NCBI GenBank assembly: GCA_003339415.1
Contig: PDHQ01000278.1
Coordinates: 1 to 38,255 of the forward strand
Source of the DNA: Ophiocordyceps camponoti-saundersi (nom. inval.)
Taxonomy: Eukaryota > Ascomycota > Sordariomycetes > Hypocreales > Ophiocordycipitaceae
Direction: 5' to 3'
DNA: 38,255 nucleotides
A program made the position numbers and the translations under genes. Of the stretch, positions 31,469-38,255 are shown piece after piece (within the stretch, counting starts at the first letter, position 1; every line of letters starts with the position of its first letter). The notes below the pieces were generated by a model. That model saw only the letters and a list, made by a program, of their open reading frames with translations. It was not told the origin of the DNA and searched no databases.

Positions 31469-32435
31469 GTTTCTGATGTAGAGCGGCATCTGGGTCTGAG
31501 CATCAACGAACAGGCATCGATGCTGGCGTGCTTCAAACGCAGCTTATCCTTATATCGTGACAAGCCTCGAGTCTCATCACAAGTCCTCGAACCAACTCCA
31601 AAGACTAGCAATGACTTGAATCCCACAAGCTTCCTCAGGAATGGAAAAGCGACATTCTCTGACTAGACCCTTCCGCTATGTCATCGTCGGCGAGGGCTCT
31701 CACGTGGAGGGGCAGTCATTCCGTGTAGTCTGACCAGCCGGCCGCTAGTCAAGCCAAGATAGAACCGTTATACCAGCCACACTTACATGATCTTCTGTGA
31801 CCAAGGCTCATGTCAGATGAACCGGATCAGTAGTAACTCTCCCTTTATGCTGTGATGTGGCAATTGACTGTATGAATGGTCCTGGCAAGGCCTCGTCAGG
31901 CAAGATCCCAAGAGACAAAAGGGTGAAAGAATGCACTTCTCTAAGCTGTCTTACCGCACCTTTTGCTTCCTTCAAGCAAGGTGGTTTCTACTTCACATAA
32001 AGTCCGGAGGCTGGCCTCATGGTTCAAAAAACTCGTTGGAGAAATGGGAAAGGATCCGTCTTGTTGGTGTAAATGCCAACGACTGAGCGAGGCAGAAACC
32101 CCCCGTCTCTGTAGCCGGCACTGGATTCACCGCTGAGACAAGTTCAACTGAGAACAACGCCATGTGAAATAGCCATGCTAGCATCGTGTAAAGGGTTCAC
32201 AGACTGAATCTCGCCTCTCACCCTAACGTGTAAGAAGCCCGTTTAGTGCACGGGTTAGGCAGCAGTGAGCACATCGTCAGCCGTAGAGAGGAATCTCGTT
32301 AAGGAACCATCTGTCTTCTCCGTAGAGCACAGCGAGCATCTTTCATAAATGGGCCTCTCCGGACGGTCGAAGACTATCGAACGATACCGAGGCTGCGTGA
32401 TTCGTCTGCAGGTCGTCACGACTAACACTTGAGAA
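31469..32435. other. Intergenic region, no gene seen
   Basis: Nearly 1 kb of unique-looking sequence with no long frame. It should contain the tyrosinase promoter. None of the CATA/TATG repeats so common left of 27.3 kb occur here. Confidence 0.5.
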
Positions 32436-34703
32436 ATGTTCGCGTTATATCTGGTGCTGAGCACGGCCTTGGTCGTCGTCGGCCAGAGGTCCGTTCCAGG
32501 ATTGCCCTTCGCCGTCAGTGGTGTTCCGCTTCAGAGAAATGGGCCTATTCCTCAGAGGCGCAACATTAATGAGCTGGAGAGAGAGGCTGGGCCTGAATGG
32601 TGCGAGGGAACTGCTGCGTCTGAAGTTCTCGTGAGAGAGAGAGGGTATGCCCTGACTCGTTGGCAGGGACCTATACGTTCAGGCGCTTTCTTCTATGCAG
32701 CGAATCGACCCGGCTGATGACTTGTCCTACTTTCAAATTTCGGGTGCGTGTCTATGACTGAATGCCCGAGAACAATACGTGTTGACGAGCGTTTAGCCAT
32801 TCACGGCCTTCCGGCCATCGAGTGGAACAACACTGGACGTAGAGTCGGCCGTGGCTTTGGAGGTTACTGTCCTCACGGTGTATGTTGTTTCTCTCTCGCC
32901 CCCTCCTGTCAGATATCATGTCTCTACGAAGACATCTTCAGACTCAGAGATGATGGAAAAAAAGTAACCTCGTCTCTAGGAAGCCATATTCCTGCCCTGG
33001 CACAGGCCTTACAATGTGCTCTTCGAGGTAAGCCGCTGATCACCATCGTCATCAAAATCCAGACTCGAAATGACCGTCGTCTCAATAGATGGTGTTGAAC
33101 AACCACGCAACGCGAATCGCCTCGGCATACCCCAGCTCTCATCGATACAGCTACCTACAAGCGGCGCGGGCTCTCCGAGCGCCATTCTGGGACTGGGCTG
33201 ATAACAGTGATGTTCCTCCCTCGACGACAGTCTCGCGCCTTACCATCAACACTCCTCGAGGGCGACAGGCCATTGAGAATCCGCTCTTCACCTACCGGTT
33301 TCCGTCGTCGGCACTTCAGGGCCGCTTCAACGCGTTCTCGCCTGGCGCTGCGCAAACCCTTCGCTGCCCCCCGCGGGATTTCCCTGCAAGGGCTAATTTT
33401 AACCTGCGGAGAGAGAACCTCAGGGAGAGAATGGTGAGTCTGAGACTCGTTCTGCGAATGCTGCCATGTTGACGTTTGGGGGTTTTCAGTATCAAGCTTT
33501 CATCTATGCCAGGAGCTTCGCGGAATTCTCCTCCTCTCGTGGAAACAGTCAGAATCTAGAGCAATGCCACAACTCAGTTCACGGGAGCGCAACCTGTGGC
33601 AATCAGTTCGGGGACCCTAGTTACGCTGCCTTCGATCCTTTGTTGTCAGTAACTCGTTTCCCGTCAGGATGAGAGAAAGCTGGACTAAAACATTTTCTTA
33701 GCATGCTTCATCACGTCAACGTCGATCGTCTATGGGCTCTCTGGCAAGCTGCTAGGCCGCAGGCTGCCAACTTCATCGGCTCATACAGCGGCGGATCCCG
33801 ATTCTCGACGCCGCAAGGCACGACCATCACGCCAAACTCGCCCATGGCTCCCTTCTTCCACCGGAACGGACGGCCTTGCACGCCCAACTCGGTGGCGGAT
33901 CATAGGCAGTTCGGCTATACCTACGCAGGTCTGGACGCGGGGCTGAGGAGGTCCGACATGGAAGAGATTGGTCGCTCTGCTCGGAGGACCATCAACGAGC
34001 TCTACTCTAACCGGCGGAACTCTCCCCTTCATCGTCAACCGCATACCGCTCACTTGGCTCATCTGTCCTATCGGGCCGAGGAAATTCGGGGACCGGCCAA
34101 GATCGACTTGTACTTTTGCGACAAGTACGTTGGCGATATTTATGTCATGGCAGAGCCTGAGACGGGACTTGTGACGGCTACTCTCCCCGTCGACGATGCC
34201 ATCAAGGCCTGTGGGAAGAGCTCGCAGGATCTCCGCCGTATCGGGAACCAGATGAGCGCTCAGATTACAAAGGCATGCATATATTATATCCCTATTCCGA
34301 TTCTCAACGGGTGAATAGAAATGGTGAGAGCTAACATACGTTTTTCTTTCACGCGATTTAGCCTTACGGTGAGGACGTTCCCATCTCGTCGATACCCAGC
34401 TTGAGGCTGGAAGTGGAGGACTTGCGGGAGATTCCGAGCCAGTCCATGGACGAGTTCCCCGAGATTCGCGACCGGCATCATGCTCCAGGGCAGCTCAAGC
34501 AGTATCGCGCCAAGGAGAGATATGCGGAAGATGAAGATTCTGGATATGATCAAAAGTATCCTGACCAAGATGGCTCTGAGGGGGGAGCATATCAGGGCCG
34601 TGACGACGGAGGAGAGGAGCGGGATCAAAATGAATATGGGTACGAGGAAGAGGAGTCTCGTGATGGTTATGAGTCGGAAGGTCAGCAGTACTATGGGCGA
34701 TAG
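32436..34703 (+). CDS. Secreted tyrosinase, 8 exons, acidic Tyr-rich tail
   Basis: Type 3 copper monophenol/diphenol oxidase of about 594 residues. Exons: 32436-32599, 32667-32743, 32797-32879, 32980-33027, 33089-33433, 33490-33644, 33702-34272, 34362-34703. A signal peptide (about 1-16, MFALYLVLSTALVVVG) indicates secretion. CuA ligands are H83 (AIHGLP), H107 (YCPHGE) and H116 (PWHRPY); C105 is placed for the Cys-His thioether typical of fungal tyrosinases. CuB ligands are H266 and H270 (HNSVH) and H294/H295 (LHHVNVDRLWALW). Joins restore family text such as GPEWDLYVQALSSMQ, DLSYFQISAIHGLP and FDPLFMLHHVN. The last intron appears to use a GC donor (34273, AAG|GCATGC) with a GCTAAC branch site. 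The tail beyond about residue 510 is rich in Glu, Asp, Tyr, Gln and Gly and unlike a catalytic domain. Likely product: melanin precursors or cross-linked phenols outside the cell. Confidence 0.9.
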
Positions 34704-34843
34704 ACGCTGCGATGACTCTTTTAATGAGGCCATGGAAAAGGTAGCTAGCCGGGCAGGATTGACGAATAATGGCGGTCTCTCTGCTCCTTTGAACCAAGGC
34801 ACCCCCAAGAGGCTCAACTCGAAAAGGGGATAAGGCCGTAAGG
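34704..34843. other. Short intergenic stretch after tyrosinase
   Basis: The 140 bases between the tyrosinase stop codon and the gene relic hold no feature I can support. Confidence 0.4.
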
Positions 34844-35563
34844 GTGACTTGGCCCTGTGACATCCTTGGCATCGTCTGTGCATGTCTTTGGGCCTGGGAC
34901 GAGACAAGGTGCGTAAGGGCTGCCTACATGTATGTTGATGTTGGTCTGGTTGCCTACTCCGGGTATAAAGCAGATGTGCTACATCTACAACCCCCCGGCC
35001 GTATAAGCCGTTGCTGGACCATGCAAGAGGCTATCGTGGCCGGTGGTCTTCTCTCCGTCCGCTTCAACGACGGTTGTCACGGGCTGGTGAGGGACGTGGC
35101 AGGCTTCGAGAACAAGGAGGATATCATAAGCCTCAACGTCATGACAGAGCAACATATGATAAGAGGAAGATCTTGTCCAGGTCTAGCCGGAAACGCCAGA
35201 GGAAGATTCTTCAAGGTCAGACTTTTTGCTTGTTTACGTCGGAATTACCGGCTTCTGCTTACTCGACGAACTCGCCATCAAATGCAGTTACAACAGATGA
35301 GAGGGAGACCAAAGCCGTTGAGCTCCATTCCGCGGGGCTCCTACAAGATGACAAGCTCATCTTGTCCTCGACATCCACGCTTCGCCGGGACACCTGTTCT
35401 AGCTGTCAAGTGCACCATCGAGCGCATCGATACTATCGTTTTTCCTGACTATCGGTGGGGTCGAGTCGATATTCATGCCGCCATAATTACAGAAGACGAA
35501 GACGGAGACGATCCTCGCATGCTGTCCCTCTCGACGCATCCAGCTGTGCTGCTAGATGGGTAA
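34844..35563 (+). pseudogene. Probable broken gene with HET-like patch
   Basis: A 240-codon frame (34844-35563) and an overlapping frame (35011-35448) both look partly protein-like. The first contains SRCWTMQEAIVAGGLLSVRF, resembling the WT-x-QE segment of fungal heterokaryon-incompatibility (HET) domain proteins. It ends in CTIERIDTIVFPDYRWGRVD and an acidic tail. The second carries ETKAVELHSAGLLQDDKLIL just before the first frame resumes protein-like text near 35385, as if a frameshift lies at about 35385-35400. A 73-nt GTCAGA...GCAG segment (35216-35288) could be an intron. No complete HET domain is visible upstream, so the gene seems truncated and frameshifted. It could instead be an unrecognised multi-exon gene. 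Confidence 0.35.
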
Positions 35564-38139
35564 AGGGAATAGCATACGGACGGCTCGCTGAAGCTCCGTA
35601 AGCCTGACTTACGCTGGGAGCAACTGAAAATCGCAACCGCTCGACTCCAGCTGCGAGCTGAATCGTCTCTTGACTGGCGGGCGATTCGTAGGGCAACGAG
35701 ATAGTTTTGTAGAGGTTGAGGATGCAATCTTACATCCGCGATCCGCGTCTGAAGTGGCTCAAGAACAAGTTCTTATCTTCTTCAAAGCTAACTTGATACT
35801 TGTAGTTGACAACGTGATGGGTTTCATGTGCAAGTTTACATCAGTTACGTGCCCGGTATTGAAGGATGGATGCCTTCGTTTGAGCTGCAAACGATACAAA
35901 CCCGTGTAACTGAAAGCAAGTGATCAGACGTTTCGTCGAAGTCTCTCTGCCCTGCTTCGTCGACTACTGACCTGCTGACCTTGAAGCAGCTGTCCTTGGT
36001 TGGTCTCTGCCTTGGCATCGCCTACCCTTACAATATACAGCAGCAAGCCAAAGGGTTCAGCTGCATGTATTTTTAGAGTAAGCAATGCATAAAAGCCCCG
36101 AAAGCAGGGGGAATGAAGACTATGTCGTGGTTCTCTGGGCCGCGTTATTTAAATCTTAAATTATCCGATATTGGAATGTCATTTCTCCCGTATTGCCAGC
36201 TTTACGCACGTGGAAGCTGAAAAGTGAAGCCATAAGCCAACGATCCCATGAAGAAGCCAACGTTGCCAGTCCCTGCTTGCTCCCCTTTTTACCCCCTTGT
36301 CTGGTCATCCCATGGCAGGAGAATAGTGTTACAGGGAGGACCCCCGACAGCTTTTCCCTTCACTACGCGGGAGGGTTCGAGGTTTAATAGACGTTGCTAT
36401 ACGTGCTATGAAAGGGGGGAACTACTCTGTCAACTCCATCACCTCAGAAGCAGCCGATTTCAACAGACTACTAGTAAAGAACGTGACAGCCAAACATGAC
36501 AGCTGTCAAAAAAGAAGTTGTTCAAAAAAAAAAGAAAAACAGCCGCGCATGACTTCGTAGAGAATAGAATGAATCCCGCCCAAGTCGCCCAAAATTTCCT
36601 CATTAGAAGAATTGCCTTTATTACCCTCTTTTTTTTTTTTCATCATCTGAAACTTGCGACTGACTGATGAACACGGAGGATTAAAGGCAAAAAAGAAGAG
36701 AAAGAATCGTCAATGCCTCGTGACTTTAAAGGCATGATGGCCCTATCCCTCTTTCTTTCATGCGATCGGGGCCAGGCCAGGAGACGAAGGGGGGGATCCC
36801 ATGAGTTTAAATTAGACCGTTTCGGTTTAGCTGGATGGATCGTTGTTGCTACTCAGAGCCGCTTCTCTTCTTGTGAGTTGTTGAGGATAGTGGACTTGAA
36901 AGTGGGTGTAAATCTACATACAAACTCTTCAACTCGAGGTCTATCGAAAGAAGGGTTTTCAGTTCCGAAATTTCCCTTTCCGATTTAACTGATGAAAAAA
37001 AAAACTCGTCTTTAACCGGGAGTATCAGAGAGTCGACAGTTATTTGACTTCCGATCTTCACACCCTACGTCATAACCCGCAACAGCCGAGGCACCCGTAA
37101 CGCCTAACTCGTCAAGCCGATCGAAAGACGTCCCGGATCGGAAGTGGATTTTGGCGTCACGACAAGGCTCTTCTTTCTTTCCTCCTCCTGTTTTTTTTTT
37201 CCTCATGCAGAGACCCAGCCTCGAGAGGAAGAGGAGAGAGAAGTGACGAAAAAGGGGGGGGGGCAGTGTTTCATATCCTTGAGCGAGTTGTGACTTTCAT
37301 GCCTTCGATCGTCCTAACTTTCTAGGACCTTCCTTGATGGAATCAACCCGTGGGGAGGGTTAAAGAGAGAGACAGAGAGAGAGAGGACTCACACAACAAG
37401 AAGAAGTTCAGGGGAAAAAGGCATCCTCTCTGTTGAAGCAAGCAAAAAGGGAAAAAAACGACGTCATAACCTCTCCACCCTTTTCGGAAGTTTTGGTAAA
37501 AAAAAAAAAGAGTAGAAGCTGTTACAAGTCCGAGAGAGCCGTCTATACTAGTTCGTCAGACCACTTTTCTACTTGATCTTCTTTTCCCACCTGTCTGTTG
37601 ATGAATGCATGTTCAAGGTGACATCCCGTGATGAAGATCCCACGCATTAGAACCGACGAGGGCATTAGAACCAGCGAAGTGGGAATTTGCCCAAGAGGGG
37701 GAAAAGGGGAAAAGGGGGAATTAAAAGACAAAAAAAAAAAATATAGCCTGCTTTAAGATGGGATGGAAAACTGAGTAACGACGAAAGAGTCGTTGTGGGA
37801 CTGAAAAACAACTCGCTATTTCTTGCTTCCTTTCCCGTTCGTAAAACAAGTCGTCTGGGATAAGTTGTCCGGATGAAATGTATGCAACGTGAGTAGTTGA
37901 TGGATGGATGATTCGTTTGTTGCCTCTGTTGTCGGGTTAAACCTCCCGTCTTTTCCGTCGTTGAGCCTTTACATCCGAAGAGAAACTTCAAGTCTGTTCG
38001 GAAGAGTTGTAGCCAGCTTCTTCATCTCAATTCATACTCGCATCTTTCCATGCAGTAATATTAGAGAAAATACACACACACACATCTTACAGAACCCTTC
38101 CCATCCCTAACCCCATGAAACGCAAGGCGAAATTCCCAC

Positions 38140-38186
<47 letters not shown>

Positions 38187-38255
38187 CCGCACCCGGCCCC
38201 CGCCCAACCCACCCCAACAACGAGCAGAAGCGAAAAAGAGAGAGAAAGAGACCGC
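35564..38255. other. Gene-free right end with poly-C tract
   Basis: No convincing gene is found. Short frames at 35670-35909, 36193-36387 and 36713-36988 have no family features. Several A or T runs of nine or more occur (36528, 36631, 37190, 37500, 37730). Purine-rich sequence (GAGAGA, 37364-37383) and a CACA repeat near 38072 resemble fungal promoter and leader sequence, so a gene may begin beyond the right edge. Confidence 0.5.
38141..38185 (+). repeat. Poly-C tract of 45
   Basis: An uninterrupted run of 45 C lies 70 bp from the right edge and is followed by C-rich GCCGCACCCGGCCCCCGCCC. It is the longest homopolymer in the window. Its true length is uncertain because such runs are difficult to sequence. 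Confidence 0.85.

Noticed and set aside
32748..32796. ATG 32748 as a separate gene start
   Set aside because: It lies inside a tyrosinase intron; splicing 32743 to 32797 restores the conserved QISAIHGLP sequence.
29490..34703. Secondary-metabolite gene cluster (dehydrogenase, flavin reductase, tyrosinase)
   Set aside because: No PKS, NRPS, terpene synthase or dedicated transporter is present, and the spacing and gene types look ordinary.

Overview
The window looks like nuclear DNA of a filamentous ascomycete (Pezizomycotina). The grounds are small introns (50-130 nt) with CTAAC/CTGAC-type branch sites, a Zn2Cys6 regulator, a DAL5-type permease, an HsbA-like surface protein, a GH64 glucanase, a tyrosinase, and an AT-rich block with the dinucleotide signature of repeat-induced point mutation (RIP). 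I do not assign a species. All exon models were built by hand from reading frame, splice signals and family motifs.

Layout. 1-468: a 36-bp minisatellite built on the palindrome TATCCCCTAGGGGATA. 469-1881: an AT-rich, RIP-like relic with no recognisable gene, ending sharply at a run of 26 G. 1908-5536: gene-free DNA rich in CATA/TATG microsatellites, purine tracts and possible G-quadruplexes. 5537-8552: a seven-exon Zn2Cys6 transcription factor (+). 9019-9109: an intron-containing tRNA-Tyr. 9808-11454: a DAL5-like major facilitator permease (-), convergent with the regulator. 11455-14281: repeat-rich intergenic DNA. 14282-17171: a same-strand pair, a COG2907-type flavoprotein and a membrane-anchored SAM methyltransferase. 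17645-18997: a secreted GH64 beta-1,3-glucanase. 21025-22283: a BAR-domain protein with a proline-rich tail. 23169-23681: an HsbA-like secreted protein (-). 26279-27052: a fatty acid hydroxylase/sterol desaturase family enzyme. 27584-28704: cyclin H (TFIIH kinase subunit). 29490-30441: a short-chain dehydrogenase. 30860-31468: an NADPH-dependent FMN reductase-like flavoprotein. 32436-34703: a secreted eight-exon tyrosinase with one probable GC-AG intron. 34844-35563: a probable broken gene with a HET-like WTMQEA patch. The remaining 2.7 kb to the right edge is gene-free and contains a run of 45 C.

Most genes look functionally independent. The exception is the flavoprotein/methyltransferase pair. 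In bacteria, COG2907 flavoproteins commonly sit beside cyclopropane-fatty-acid-synthase-type methyltransferases, so this pair is the best candidate here for an undescribed two-gene system, possibly modifying acyl chains or membrane lipids. No PKS, NRPS or terpene synthase is present, so I do not call a secondary-metabolite cluster.
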